From the NCBI RefSeq assembly GCF_014197795.1, contig NZ_JACIGI010000001.1, positions 174,213 to 238,212 on the forward strand: a stretch of DNA of 64,000 bases, read 5' to 3'. Of this stretch, positions 25,654 to 34,668 are shown one piece after another (the stretch's first letter is position 1; every line of letters starts with the position of its first letter). The position numbers and the translations under genes were made by a program. The stretch comes from Roseospira goensis. Its GTDB lineage: Bacteria; Pseudomonadota; Alphaproteobacteria; Rhodospirillales; Rhodospirillaceae. The notes below the pieces were generated by a model. That model was not told where the DNA came from. It searched no databases and was given only the letters and a program-made list of their open reading frames with translations.

Positions 25654-28269
25654 TCAGTACAGCCCGCCGGCCTGCGGGGCGGCTCCCCCGCCGCCGCCGG
25701 GCGGGGGTGGTGGGGCGGCGCCCACCTGGCCGCCGCCGGGCGGTACCGGCTGCCCGGGCCGCAGCGGCTGGCCGGTCCCGGTCGGGCCGGCGGCGGGCTG
25801 GCCCGCGCTGCCCCACTGGCCCGGCATCGGCACGATGCCGACGCCCAGCGTCGAGGGGGTGCCGTAGGCCGCCGTCCCGGCGCCGCCGCCGTAACCGGCC
25901 ACGGCGGAGCCGTCGAGCACCTCGGGATTGCTCACCGGTCCCTCGCCGGGCTTGAACGCTTCGGTGATGGTGCCGTCGCCGCCGCTGGCCCGGCGGCCGG
26001 TCTGGCGGTCGATGGTGACGAATTCGATGCCCGGGGGGACCCGGAACGGACGCCCCGGCTGGTCCTCCAGCGCGGCCAGCATGAAGTCGCGGAAGATCGG
26101 GCCGGCCGCCGTCGATCCGGCCTCGCGCGGCCCCAGGGTGCGCGGCTCGTCGAAGCCGACGAACACGCCGACCGCGAGGTCGGGGGCGAAGCCGACGAAC
26201 CAGGTGTCGAAGGAGTCGTTCGAGGTGCCGGTCTTGCCGGCCAGCGGTTTCTGGATGGCGGCACCGATGCGCCCGCCGGTGCCGCGCCGCACCACGCCCT
26301 CCAGGATGGACACCATCTGATAGGCGGTCAGCGGGTCGATCACCTGGCCGCGCGGGTCGGGCAGGCTGGGCACGGCCTGGCCGGTCCACGGCACCGCCTC
26401 GCAGGCCGTGCAGGGGCGGGCGTCGTGCCGGTAGATGGTGCGGCCGTGGCGGTCCTGGATGCGGTCGACCAGGGTGGCCTCGATGCGGCGGCCGCCGTTG
26501 GCGATCATGGCGTAGGCCGTGGTCAGGCGCAGCACCGTGGTCTCGATCGAGCCCAGCGAGGCGGCGAGGTACTGCGGCATGTCCCGGGCCACGCCGAAGC
26601 GTTCCGCCACGTCGGCCACCGCGTCCATGCCGACCGCCTGGGCCAGGCGCACCGTCATCAGGTTGCGCGACTTCTCGACGCCCATGCGCAGGGTCGACGG
26701 ACCGTAGAAGCGGTTGGAGTAGTTCTTTGGCTTCCACTTCGCCAGGCCGGGCCCCTGATCGTAGACGAACGGGGCGTCCAGGATGATCGACGCCGGGGTG
26801 TAGCCGTCCTCCAGCGCGGCCATGTAGACGAACGGCTTGAAGGCCGAGCCGGGCTGGCGCAGCGCCTGGGTGGCGCGGTTGAACTCGGACCGCTCGGCCG
26901 AGAACCCGCCCATCATCGCCAGCACGCGGCCGGTGTGCGGGTCCATCGCCACCAGCGCGCCCTCGATGTCCGGCAACTGCTGCAGGCCGTAGGTTCCGGT
27001 CGGCGCGCCCTCGTCGTCGGTGACCGGCGCCACCAGCACCACGTCGCCGGCGGACAGCACGTCGTCGGCACTGTCAGGCGCCGGACCGACCCGCTGGTCG
27101 TCGCGCCAGGGCCGCGCCCAGCGCATGGTGTCGAAGGGCATCTTGGCCTGACTCCCGTCGGGCAGGCCCAGGGTCACCGCGCCGCGCTCCACCTTCAGCG
27201 CCAGCGCCAGGGTCCAGTCCTCGGGCGCGCCGGCCGGCCGCGGCACGTCCGCCAGCGCCTCGGTCCAGCCGGCCTCGACCGCCAGGGTGGCGACCGGGCC
27301 GCGCCAGCCGTGGCGGCGGTCATAGGCGATCAGGCCCTCGCGCAGCACCCGGCCGGCGATCCGCTGCAGTTCGGGATCCAGGGTCGCGCGCACCGCCAGG
27401 CCGCCCTTGTAGAGGGCCTCCTCGCCGTAATGTTGGGCAAGCGTGCGCCGGATCTCCTCGGAGAAGAACCCGGCGCCGAACACCGCCTGGGTGTCGTCGC
27501 GTTCGCGCAGCACGATCTCCTCGGCGCGCGCCCTTTCGGCCTCGTCCGGCGTGATGTGGCCGTCCTCCAGCATGCGCCCGATGACCCAGTTGCGGCGGGC
27601 GTAGGCGGCCTCGCGCTCGCGCACCGGATGGTAGTTGTTGGGGGCCTTGGGCAGGGCGGCCAGGAAAGCGGCTTCGGCGATGGTCAGCTCGTCCACCGAC
27701 TTGTTGAAGTAGTTCAGCGCGGCGGCGGCGATACCGTAAGACTGGAAGCCGAGATAGATCTCGTTCAGGTACAGTTCAAGAATGTGGTCCTTTGTGAACG
27801 CCTGCTCCAGCCGGAAGGCCAGCAGCGCCTCGCGGATCTTGCGTTCGATCGACACTTCGTTGGTCAGCAGGAAATTCTTGGCCACCTGCTGGGTGATGGT
27901 CGAGGCGCCCACCGGCCGCCGCCCGGTGTTCATGTTGCGCACGTTGGTGATGACCGCGCGCACCAGCCCCTGCACGTCGATGCCCGGGTGGCTGTAGAAC
28001 GACTTGTCCTCCGCCGACAGGAAGGCGTTGCTGACCCGCTTGGGGATCGCCTCGATCGGCACGTAGATGCGCTTCTCGATCGCGTATTCGGCCATCAGCC
28101 GCCCGTCGGCGGCGTACACCCGGGTGGTGATCGGCGGTTCGTAGGTCTTCAGGTGGTCGTAGGCCGGCAGGTCGGAGCCGAACAGCCAGAACACGTAGGC
28201 CACCGACACGAACCCGACGACGCCGAGCACGATCATGCTGCTGAGAACCAGCCGGAATACCTTCAACAT
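25654..28269 (-). CDS. mrcA: Penicillin-binding protein 1A (bifunctional murein synthase)
   Basis: 871 residues. Polymerises and crosslinks peptidoglycan in the periplasm. One N-terminal membrane anchor (about 10-32) is followed by the glycosyltransferase domain with the catalytic Glu in SAEDKSFYSHPGID and the motifs GASTITQQVAKN and NEIYLGFQSYGIAAAA. The transpeptidase domain has the acylated Ser in GSAFKPFVY, the second Ser in KSRNLMT and KTGTSND. The C-terminal 70 residues are Gly/Pro-rich with long Pro and Gly runs. ATG 28269 is chosen because the anchor begins there; its ribosome site is weak. The amidase gene upstream on the same strand suggests one cell-wall unit. Confidence 0.94.
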   Translation of the reverse strand: MLKVFRLVLSSMIVLGVVGFVSVAYVFWLFGSDLPAYDHLKTYEPPITTRVYAADGRLMAEYAIEKRIYVPIEAIPKRVSNAFLSAEDKSFYSHPGIDVQGLVRAVITNVRNMNTGRRPVGASTITQQVAKNFLLTNEVSIERKIREALLAFRLEQAFTKDHILELYLNEIYLGFQSYGIAAAALNYFNKSVDELTIAEAAFLAALPKAPNNYHPVREREAAYARRNWVIGRMLEDGHITPDEAERARAEEIVLRERDDTQAVFGAGFFSEEIRRTLAQHYGEEALYKGGLAVRATLDPELQRIAGRVLREGLIAYDRRHGWRGPVATLAVEAGWTEALADVPRPAGAPEDWTLALALKVERGAVTLGLPDGSQAKMPFDTMRWARPWRDDQRVGPAPDSADDVLSAGDVVLVAPVTDDEGAPTGTYGLQQLPDIEGALVAMDPHTGRVLAMMGGFSAERSEFNRATQALRQPGSAFKPFVYMAALEDGYTPASIILDAPFVYDQGPGLAKWKPKNYSNRFYGPSTLRMGVEKSRNLMTVRLAQAVGMDAVADVAERFGVARDMPQYLAASLGSIETTVLRLTTAYAMIANGGRRIEATLVDRIQDRHGRTIYRHDARPCTACEAVPWTGQAVPSLPDPRGQVIDPLTAYQMVSILEGVVRRGTGGRIGAAIQKPLAGKTGTSNDSFDTWFVGFAPDLAVGVFVGFDEPRTLGPREAGSTAAGPIFRDFMLAALEDQPGRPFRVPPGIEFVTIDRQTGRRASGGDGTITEAFKPGEGPVSNPEVLDGSAVAGYGGGAGTAAYGTPSTLGVGIVPMPGQWGSAGQPAAGPTGTGQPLRPGQPVPPGGGQVGAAPPPPPGGGGGAAPQAGGLY

Positions 28270-28442
28270 GGGGGTCGTCGCGCTCTCGCCTGAGGGTCTT
28301 GCCGGGACGGGTGGAGTCGGGCCGGTCCAGGGCCGGCCGGCGGTCGCCGCGGTTCGGTGCGGCACACCGCGTCGGCACCGGAGTCGTTATTCCCTGTCCG
28401 GGGGGTCTCCTGTGGAGGTAGGCCGGGATTGTGGCACCCTCA

Positions 28443-28472
28443 TGGCCCCAGGTGGCCCCAGGTGGCCCCAGG
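28443..28472. repeat. Three tandem 10-base repeats between amidase and mrcA
   Basis: TGGCCCCAGG occurs three times in a row at 28443-28472, followed by looser GGCCCC-rich sequence to about 28525. The block fills most of the 272-base gap between the two cell-wall genes. The G- and C-rich arms can fold on either strand, so it may act as an attenuator between the amidase and PBP1A. No gene was seen in the gap. Confidence 0.7.
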
Positions 28473-28541
28473 TGTGGCCCAAGGTCGCTCCGGGGGCGGC
28501 CCCAAGGGGCCCCAGGGCGGCCTGTCCGCCTGCGGTCTGCC

Positions 28542-30143
28542 TCAGGGCAGCCGCGCGCCCTGCACACCGTGGGCGGCGCTGAAGAAGCCGTCCAGCGCCT
28601 CGACCACGGACCGGGCCAATTTGGCGCGATAGGCGCGCTGCCGCAACAGTTTCTCATCGGTCTGGTTGGAGAGGTAGCCCATCTCCAGCAGCGCCGACGG
28701 GACGTCGGGCGCCTTCAGCACGGCGAAGCCGGCATAGCGCCGGCTGTGGTTGAGGGTGCGCACCTCGGGCGGCAGCGCGCGCAGCAGCGTGTTGGCGAAC
28801 TGAACCGAGCGGTTCATGGTCTCGCGCTGCGCCAGGTCGATCAGGATGTTGGTGACGTCGGGCGATTCCTGACTGAAGTCCATGCCCAGGATGATGTCGG
28901 CCTTGTTCTCGCGTTCGGCCAGGGCCGCCGCCTCGGAGTCCGACGCCTTTTCCGACAGCGTGTAGACCGACAGGCCGCGCACCCGCGGATTGCCCAGGGC
29001 GTCGGCGTGGATCGACAGGAACAGGTCGGCGTTGGCCTGGCGGGCGCGCCGCACCCGCTCGCGCAGCCGCACCGAGACGTCGCGCTCGCGGGTCATGAAG
29101 ACGCGGTAGCGCCCGGTGCCGACCAGCACCTTGCGCAGCTCCCGACCCATGGCGAGGGTGATGTCCTTCTCGTAGATCCCGCCGACGCTGATGGCGCCGG
29201 GGTCGCGTCCGCCGTGCCCCGGGTCGAGCGCGATCACCGGCTTGTAGGGCGCCGGCGGCTTGCGCATCGGCACCGGCACGTAGGCGGCCGGAGTCAGGGT
29301 GGGGCGGGGCGTCGCGGCCGGCGGCCGGGGCGCCAGCGCCGCCGGCCGCGGTCGGACCGGCTGTGGGGGAATCGGTGCCGGCGCGGCGGTTGGCGCGGCG
29401 TTCACCGGGGCGCTGGCGGTGGGGGCCGGCGTCTGAGCGGACGTGGGGGCCACGGCCGATGGCGGGCCGGGGGGCGGCGCCGGCACCGGGGCGGTGGCGG
29501 CGCGCCCGGCTCCGTCGGCCGCCGGCCCGGCGATCACCGCGTTCTCGTGCCCGGCGTCGGCCCGGAAGGCCCGCGCCGAGGTCTCGGTCAGGTCCACCAC
29601 CAGGCGCCAGGCGTAGCCCTCGCGCGGCGACAGGGCGAAATGCTCCAGCACGCGGACCGGCTCGGCCAAATCGAGCACGATGCGGGTGACCCCGCCGTCC
29701 AGCACGCCGAAGCGGACGTCGCCGACGTGGCCGGTGGCACCGGGCAAGGCGCCGGCCGGCACCAGCCAGTCGGCCTCCAGAAGGTCGATGACAAGCCGCG
29801 CCGGATCGGCCAGGGTGAACAGACGGTAGGCTGGCGGGTCCGACAGGTCGACGACGACCCGGGTCTTGCGGGTGTGCCGGCCGAGCCGCAGGGCCGTCGC
29901 CTGATTGGTGGCCAGGGCCGGCAGGACCCAGCCGGAGGCGAGCGCCAGCCCGCCGGCTCCGGCGACCGCGCTCCGGCACAGCAGGCCGCGCCGCGATACG
30001 CCCGTGCGGTCGGGCACGACGGACCGGCCGGCGGCCGCCGCGGTTCGGCTGGTGCTGTCCCCGGTGCTGTGACTGCCGGTGCTGTGACTGCCGGTGCCGT
30101 GACTGCCGGTGCCGTGACTGTCTGCGTGCATGCTGGCCCCCAT
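28542..30143 (-). CDS. amiC: N-acetylmuramoyl-L-alanine amidase, AMIN + Amidase_3 (AmiC-like)
   Basis: About 533 residues; a zinc amidase that cleaves septal peptidoglycan. After a repetitive N-terminal stretch comes a twin-arginine signal (SRRGLLCRSAVAGAGGLALA), then an AMIN targeting domain (about 85-200), an Ala/Pro-rich linker and Amidase_3 (about 300-533). Zinc and catalytic residues are visible in LDPGHGGRDPG, GIYEKDI, LFLSIHADA and LLEMGYLSN. Start choice is uncertain: TTG 30161, ATG 30143 and ATG 30131 are in frame. The SHSTG/SHGTG repeats ahead of the Tat signal are unusual. Confidence 0.9.
   Translation of the reverse strand: MGASMHADSHGTGSHGTGSHSTGSHSTGDSTSRTAAAAGRSVVPDRTGVSRRGLLCRSAVAGAGGLALASGWVLPALATNQATALRLGRHTRKTRVVVDLSDPPAYRLFTLADPARLVIDLLEADWLVPAGALPGATGHVGDVRFGVLDGGVTRIVLDLAEPVRVLEHFALSPREGYAWRLVVDLTETSARAFRADAGHENAVIAGPAADGAGRAATAPVPAPPPGPPSAVAPTSAQTPAPTASAPVNAAPTAAPAPIPPQPVRPRPAALAPRPPAATPRPTLTPAAYVPVPMRKPPAPYKPVIALDPGHGGRDPGAISVGGIYEKDITLAMGRELRKVLVGTGRYRVFMTRERDVSVRLRERVRRARQANADLFLSIHADALGNPRVRGLSVYTLSEKASDSEAAALAERENKADIILGMDFSQESPDVTNILIDLAQRETMNRSVQFANTLLRALPPEVRTLNHSRRYAGFAVLKAPDVPSALLEMGYLSNQTDEKLLRQRAYRAKLARSVVEALDGFFSAAHGVQGARLP
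30061..30120. repeat. Four tandem 15-base repeats at the 5' end of the amidase gene
   Basis: Units at 30061-30075, 30076-30090, 30091-30105 and 30106-30120 read CCGGTGCTGTGACTG or CCGGTGCCGTGACTG on the plus strand, and encode GSHSTG/GSHGTG on the minus strand. The copies fall into two identical pairs, which points to recent duplication. Copy changes keep the frame. Confidence 0.92.
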
Positions 30144-30193
30144 GGCCCTGCTTTCGGTCAAGGAACGATCCGGAGTCCGCCAACTTCGACCAA

Positions 30194-30222
30194 GATATAC
30201 GCTGATCGACGCAACCCCGCAA
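30194..30222 (-). promoter_or_regulatory. Candidate promoter of the amidase-mrcA unit
   Basis: On the minus strand TTGCGG (30217-30222) and TATATC (30194-30199) are 17 bases apart, in an AT-richer patch (30180-30260) that stands out from its surroundings. The -10 box lies about 50 bases before the preferred amidase start, a normal distance. Confidence 0.45.
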
Positions 30223-30306
30223 GAACAAATGAAAATTCTCGACTTTTCCCCTGTGGCGCCGCAGGCCGTGGGCGGTCGTGCGCGCCACGTCGCGCCGGGG
30301 GCGGGC

Positions 30307-30342
30307 CCGGTGCCGTGCCCGGTACCGTGCCCGGTACCGTGC
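30307..30342. repeat. Three tandem 12-base repeats upstream of rne
   Basis: CCGGTGCCGTGC (30307-30318), CCGGTACCGTGC (30319-30330) and CCGGTACCGTGC (30331-30342). The GGTACC cores are palindromic, so the array can fold. It lies between the divergent amidase and rne promoters. Confidence 0.85.
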
Positions 30343-30397
30343 CCTGGGGCGCGGGCGCCGTGGTCCCGGGCTCATCACACGCCATCACCATAAGCTA

Positions 30398-30426
30398 TTG
30401 TCGCCGGGTCTGTCGGTGACTATTCT
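30398..30426 (+). promoter_or_regulatory. Candidate rne promoter
   Basis: TTGTCG (30398-30403) and TATTCT (30421-30426) are separated by 17 bases, each matching consensus at 4 of 6. The TGAC just before the -10 gives a partial extended -10. If used, the rne leader would be about 550 nt. Confidence 0.4.
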
Positions 30427-30984
30427 CGGGATCGGATTTCCGTCGTCGGTCGGAGCGTCCCGCGCGGGGGTCTCCCACGCCGAAACGACGAGGAAGGTGT
30501 CCCGGTCCCGTCTGGCGCGAACGACCGTTCCGCCACCGCTACGGCTTCCGTGGCGGCCGGGTGTCCCCAGTCCGGTGCCGGCGCCAGGTGGCGCGCCATC
30601 GCGCGAGCGGTGGCGGCGGCACGGCGCTTTTGGCCCGCCCTCTTCGCACGTCGCGCCTCCGATCGACGACCGACCGCGTGTTCACCCCATTCGAGGCCGG
30701 GCCGGCAGGGTCCGGACCGGAGGATCACAGCCCCATGCCCCGCGCCGTGTCCCCGCCCTTGTTCCGGCCCGCGCCCCGGTCGTTCGCGACCGCGGCGTGG
30801 CGCGCCGCTGAGGGCGGGGTCGCCCGGCCGGGGGCGCGGTGCCCGCGCGACGCCCAGGCGTCGCGGCGGCGCCCGCGCGGCCGCCTCCCCGACCTGTCGG
30901 ACTCCGGTCTCGCGTCGAGACCAGGTCGCGGCGCCCCCGCTTCGGCGGCTCCGGCGCCAGCGGCCCCACGGAGTTCAGTCCTGC
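30427..30984 (+). other. Long rne leader region
   Basis: About 550 bases precede the RNase E start with no credible coding sequence: the open frame that enters rne from upstream is Arg/Pro-rich and does not resemble RNase E. In other proteobacteria rne has a long structured leader through which RNase E trims its own message, and I infer the same here. The region is rich in GC stems, but I cannot name a specific structure by eye. Confidence 0.45.
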
Positions 30985-33759
30985 ATGACCAAGAGACTAC
31001 TGATAGACACGGGCCACCCGGAAGAAACCCGGGTGGTCGTGCTGGACGGCACACGCCTTGAAGAATTTGACGTCGAGACCAGCACCAAGAAACAGATCAA
31101 GGGAAACATCTACCTCGCCAAGGTCGTCCGGGTCGAACCCTCCCTTCAGGCCGCGTTCGTCGAGTACGGCGGCAACCGTCATGGCTTCCTGGCCTTCAGC
31201 GAGATCCATCCGGACTACTATCAGATCCCGGTGGCCGATCGGCAGGCCCTGATCGCCGAGCAGACCGAGCGCCAGCGCGCCGCCGAGGCCGAAGAGGAAA
31301 GCCGGGCCGAGCGCGGCGCCGGTCGCGGCAACGGTAATGGCAACAATGGCAACGGCGACTCCGGGTCCGGTGCCGGGCGCGACAGCGAGGATGTCGAGGA
31401 GCTGGGGGGCGAGGAGACGGTCGCCGCCGCCTCACCGCAGCTTCAGGCCAACATGCTGCGCCACTACAAGATTCAGGAGGTCATCAAGCGGCGTCAGATC
31501 CTGCTGGTGCAGGTCGTCAAGGAGGAGCGCGGCAACAAGGGCGCGGCCCTGACCACCTACCTGTCGCTGGCGGGGCGCTACTGTGTGTTCATGCCGAACA
31601 CCGCCCGGGGCGGCGGCGTGTCGCGCAAGATCAGCAGCCAGGCCGACCGGCGCCGGCTCAAGGGCATTCTCGCCGACCTGCACGGTCCGCCCGGCGGTTC
31701 GGTGATCCTGCGCACCGCCGGCGCCGAGCGCAGCAAGGCGGAGATCAAGCGCGACTTCGAGTTCCTGATGCGGCAGTGGGAACAGATCAAGGACACCACG
31801 CTGAAGTCGATCGCCCCGGCGCTGATCCACGAGGAGGCCAACCTCATCAAGCGCGCCATCCGCGACATCTACACCCGCGATGTCGAGGAGGTGATCGTGG
31901 ACGGCGAGGACGGCTACCGCGCCGCCAAGGACTTCATGAAGATGCTCACCCCGTCGCACGCACGGAAGGTGAAGCCGTACCGCGATCAGACCATGCCGCT
32001 GTTCCACCGCTTTCAGGTGGAAAGCCAGCTCGACGCCATGCACAGCCCGGTGGCGCAGCTCCGCTCCGGCGGCTACGTGGTCATCAACCAGACCGAGGCG
32101 CTGGTCGCCATCGACGTCAACTCCGGCCGCGCCACCAAGGAACGGCACATCGAGGAGACGGCCCTCAAGACCAACCTTGAGGCCGCCGACGAGATCGCTC
32201 GCCAGCTCCGGTTGCGGGACCTGGCCGGCCTGATCGTCATCGACTTCATCGACATGGACGACAACCGCAACAACGCGGCGGTCGAGCGGCGCCTGAAGGA
32301 GGCCCTGAAGCAGGACCGGGCGCGCATCCAGATGGGCCGCATCAGCGCCTTCGGGCTGATGGAACTGTCGCGCCAGCGGCTGCGCCCCAGCCTGATGGAA
32401 ACGGCGTTCCACACCTGCCAGCACTGCCACGGCACCGGCGTGGTGCGCTCGATCGAATCGACGGCGATCCAGATGCTGCGGGTGCTGGAAGAGGAGGGCG
32501 TGCGTCGCCGCTCGGCCGAGGTCACCCTGCGGGTGCCGACGCCGGTGGCGCTGTACATCCTCAACAACAAGCGCGCCATGCTGACGGCGATCGAGGCCCG
32601 CTACGAGTTCCGGGTCAGCATCGAGGGCGACGACAGCCTCATCATCCCCGCCTACACCATGGACCGGGTGCGGGCCGAATCCCGCCCGGGGGCCGAGGCC
32701 ACGGCGCCCGAGCGTGAGCCGGTCGCGACCGAGGAGCCCCCCGAGGCGTACGACAACGATAACGATGACGACGGCGAGGACGACGACCTCCCCGACCGGG
32801 CGGACCAGCGCGAGGCCGCACGCGACGGCGACGACGCCAGCACCCGCAAGAAGCGCCGCCGCCGCCGCCGCAAACCGAAGCGCGACGATGCCGGCGAGCG
32901 CAGCGGCGACGAGGCGCGCGACGAGCGCGATGACCGCGAAGAGCGAGACGAGGGTGACGACGGCGAGGGGCGTGACGAACGCGACCAGCGCGACCAGCAC
33001 CAGGACGACGACGCGTCGGCCGACGACGACGCCGGCAATGGCGACGGCAACGGCGACGGCGACGGCGACGCCAACGGCAACGGTGACGACGACGGCGGCA
33101 ATGGCGGCAGCAGTCGGTCGCGGCGGTCGCGCCGACGGCGCGGCGGACGGCGCAACCGCCGGAGCTCCGGGACGGAGGCCGAGGACGGCGCCGACGGCGC
33201 GGGCTCCGGCGAGGCGGCTCCCGCCCCCGACACGGCCGCACCCGTGACCGAAAGCGATGGCGAGTCGGTCAACGCCACCGACGCCGAGGCGGCCGTTCTT
33301 GCCCTGGCCGCGCCCGACGAGCGGTTGGCCCTGGCCCCACCGGTCGAGACGGAGGCCGAGACGGAGACCGAAGCCAAGACCGAGACCGCGCCCGCGCCGG
33401 TGACCCCGGTGCCGTTCGGGCCCGCCGCCGGAGAGCCGGAGCCCGCATCTGAGCCGGGGATCGCGGCCGAGGCGCCCGCCAGCCCGGCCGACGCGGCCGG
33501 CGAAGAAGCGGCGGACCAGGGGGCGGAGGCCACCGAGGCCCCGGCAGAGGCGGCCGAGACCGCGCCCGAGGAGAGTCCCGAGGAGGCCCCCGCCGAGGCC
33601 CCCGCCGCGGCGCCGGATGAGACGCCCGAGGCGGCTCCCGAGCCGGCCCCCACCGAAGCCCCCACCGAAGCCCCCACCGATGGGCAGCCCGAGGGCACGG
33701 ATGCGGCCCAGGCCGCGAACGGCGAGCCCGGAGGGCGTCGCGGCTGGTGGCGCCGGTAA
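30985..33759 (+). CDS. rne: Ribonuclease E/G
   Basis: 924 residues. Endonuclease for mRNA decay and rRNA/tRNA processing, and degradosome scaffold. ATG 30985 begins the conserved MTKRLLIDTGHPEETRVVVL. An S1 domain (about 35-190) is interrupted by a Gly/Asn/Ser-rich insert, as in alphaproteobacterial RNase E. The catalytic Asp residues are in AIDVNSGRAT and VIDFIDMDD, and the Zn-link Cys pair in CQHCHGTG. From about residue 580 a long tail follows: acidic DDDGEDDD, basic KKRRRRRRKPKR, Asp/Gly/Asn repeats, a second Arg block and a Glu/Ala/Pro-rich end, typical of disordered RNA- and partner-binding segments. Confidence 0.94.
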   Translation: MTKRLLIDTGHPEETRVVVLDGTRLEEFDVETSTKKQIKGNIYLAKVVRVEPSLQAAFVEYGGNRHGFLAFSEIHPDYYQIPVADRQALIAEQTERQRAAEAEEESRAERGAGRGNGNGNNGNGDSGSGAGRDSEDVEELGGEETVAAASPQLQANMLRHYKIQEVIKRRQILLVQVVKEERGNKGAALTTYLSLAGRYCVFMPNTARGGGVSRKISSQADRRRLKGILADLHGPPGGSVILRTAGAERSKAEIKRDFEFLMRQWEQIKDTTLKSIAPALIHEEANLIKRAIRDIYTRDVEEVIVDGEDGYRAAKDFMKMLTPSHARKVKPYRDQTMPLFHRFQVESQLDAMHSPVAQLRSGGYVVINQTEALVAIDVNSGRATKERHIEETALKTNLEAADEIARQLRLRDLAGLIVIDFIDMDDNRNNAAVERRLKEALKQDRARIQMGRISAFGLMELSRQRLRPSLMETAFHTCQHCHGTGVVRSIESTAIQMLRVLEEEGVRRRSAEVTLRVPTPVALYILNNKRAMLTAIEARYEFRVSIEGDDSLIIPAYTMDRVRAESRPGAEATAPEREPVATEEPPEAYDNDNDDDGEDDDLPDRADQREAARDGDDASTRKKRRRRRRKPKRDDAGERSGDEARDERDDREERDEGDDGEGRDERDQRDQHQDDDASADDDAGNGDGNGDGDGDANGNGDDDGGNGGSSRSRRSRRRRGGRRNRRSSGTEAEDGADGAGSGEAAPAPDTAAPVTESDGESVNATDAEAAVLALAAPDERLALAPPVETEAETETEAKTETAPAPVTPVPFGPAAGEPEPASEPGIAAEAPASPADAAGEEAADQGAEATEAPAEAAETAPEESPEEAPAEAPAAAPDETPEAAPEPAPTEAPTEAPTDGQPEGTDAAQAANGEPGGRRGWWRR

Positions 33760-33766
33760 GGCACGG

Positions 33767-33791
33767 CGCGACGGTCGACGGCCCCGTCGCG
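33767..33791 (+). terminator. Stem-loop after rne
   Basis: CGCGACGG (33767-33774) and CCGTCGCG (33784-33791) pair perfectly around a 9-base loop, 8 bases after the rne stop. No T-run, as is usual in this window. Confidence 0.45.
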
Positions 33792-33955
33792 GCGCGGATG
33801 CGGGGGCGGCGGGGCCGTGGCCGGCGGGCGCAGGCGTCGGCCCCCGCCCCGCCGGTGGCGCCCCCCCGATCGTACCCCTCCGGTGGCCTGTGTGTGGCGA
33901 CGGGCCGGACGCCCGGCCTGGCGCCCGGCTTGGTCAGGCTACGCCGTTCGGTGCG

Positions 33956-33985
33956 TTTACAGGGGGCGGACGGCGGGGCCATACT
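33956..33985 (+). promoter_or_regulatory. Candidate promoter of the single-domain response regulator
   Basis: TTTACA (33956-33961, 5/6) and CATACT (33980-33985, 4/6) with an 18-base spacer, 88 bases before GTG 34073. The remainder of the 313-base gap after rne shows only the terminator listed separately. Confidence 0.4.
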
Positions 33986-34072
33986 GCGTCGGCGAGGATC
34001 GGGGGGCCGGTGGGACCGAACGGCGGCCGCCAGGGGTGGGTGATCCCGGTCTTGCGCTCAACGAGGTGTGGT

Positions 34073-34612
34073 GTGACGGATCCTGGCGGCAGCAACGCGA
34101 CCGGGGGCGTGCAGAAGGCGTTGCAGGGCCTGCGCGTTCTCATTATCGACGACAACAAGTTCTCGCGATCCCTGCTGACGACGCAACTCGCGACCTACGG
34201 GATCCGGACCGTCTTCGAGTGCAGTGACGGCGTCGAGGGTCTGAAGTGCCTTCAGACCGAGGCGGTCCAACTCATCCTGCTGGACTACGAGATGACGCCG
34301 CTGAACGGCGCCGAGTTCGCCCGCCTGGTGCGGCGCGACCCGTCGATCCGCAACCCCGAGATCCCGATCATCATGATCTCGGGATACTCCGACCTGCCCC
34401 ACGTCCGCGAGGCCCGCAACGCCGGGATTAACGAGTTCCTGGGCAAGCCGGTGGCGGCCAAGACGCTGTACAAGCGGATCGCCCATACCGTGCTGCATCC
34501 GCGCCCGTTCGTGCGTACAGACGCCTACGTCGGTCCGGTTCACCGGGCCGAACGCGCCGCCCCGGCGTCGGACACGGGCGGTGGCCCCTCGTCGGCGTCC
34601 GGTCCGACCTGA
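34073..34612 (+). CDS. Single-domain response regulator (CheY-like)
   Basis: 179 residues. A receiver domain (about 19-140) with acidic pocket LIIDDNKFSR, phosphorylated Asp71 (LILLDYEMTPLNG), switch Ser in IMISGYSD and Lys in FLGKPVAAK. No DNA-binding or enzymatic output follows, only a disordered Ala/Ser/Gly tail of about 35 residues. GTG 34073 has GAGG six bases upstream. The histidine kinase with a 5TMR sensor converges on it from the other strand and is a possible partner. Confidence 0.85.
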   Translation: MTDPGGSNATGGVQKALQGLRVLIIDDNKFSRSLLTTQLATYGIRTVFECSDGVEGLKCLQTEAVQLILLDYEMTPLNGAEFARLVRRDPSIRNPEIPIIMISGYSDLPHVREARNAGINEFLGKPVAAKTLYKRIAHTVLHPRPFVRTDAYVGPVHRAERAAPASDTGGGPSSASGPT

Positions 34613-34668
34613 CACGCGCCCCCGGCGTCCTCGGCTGGCGTGCTGGCGGACCGGCGGGGTGGGCCGCG

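Noticed and set aside
30550-30984. N-terminal extension of RNase E of about 145 residues
   Set aside because: The extension is Arg/Pro-rich without homology to RNase E, and the conserved N-terminus starts exactly at ATG 30985.
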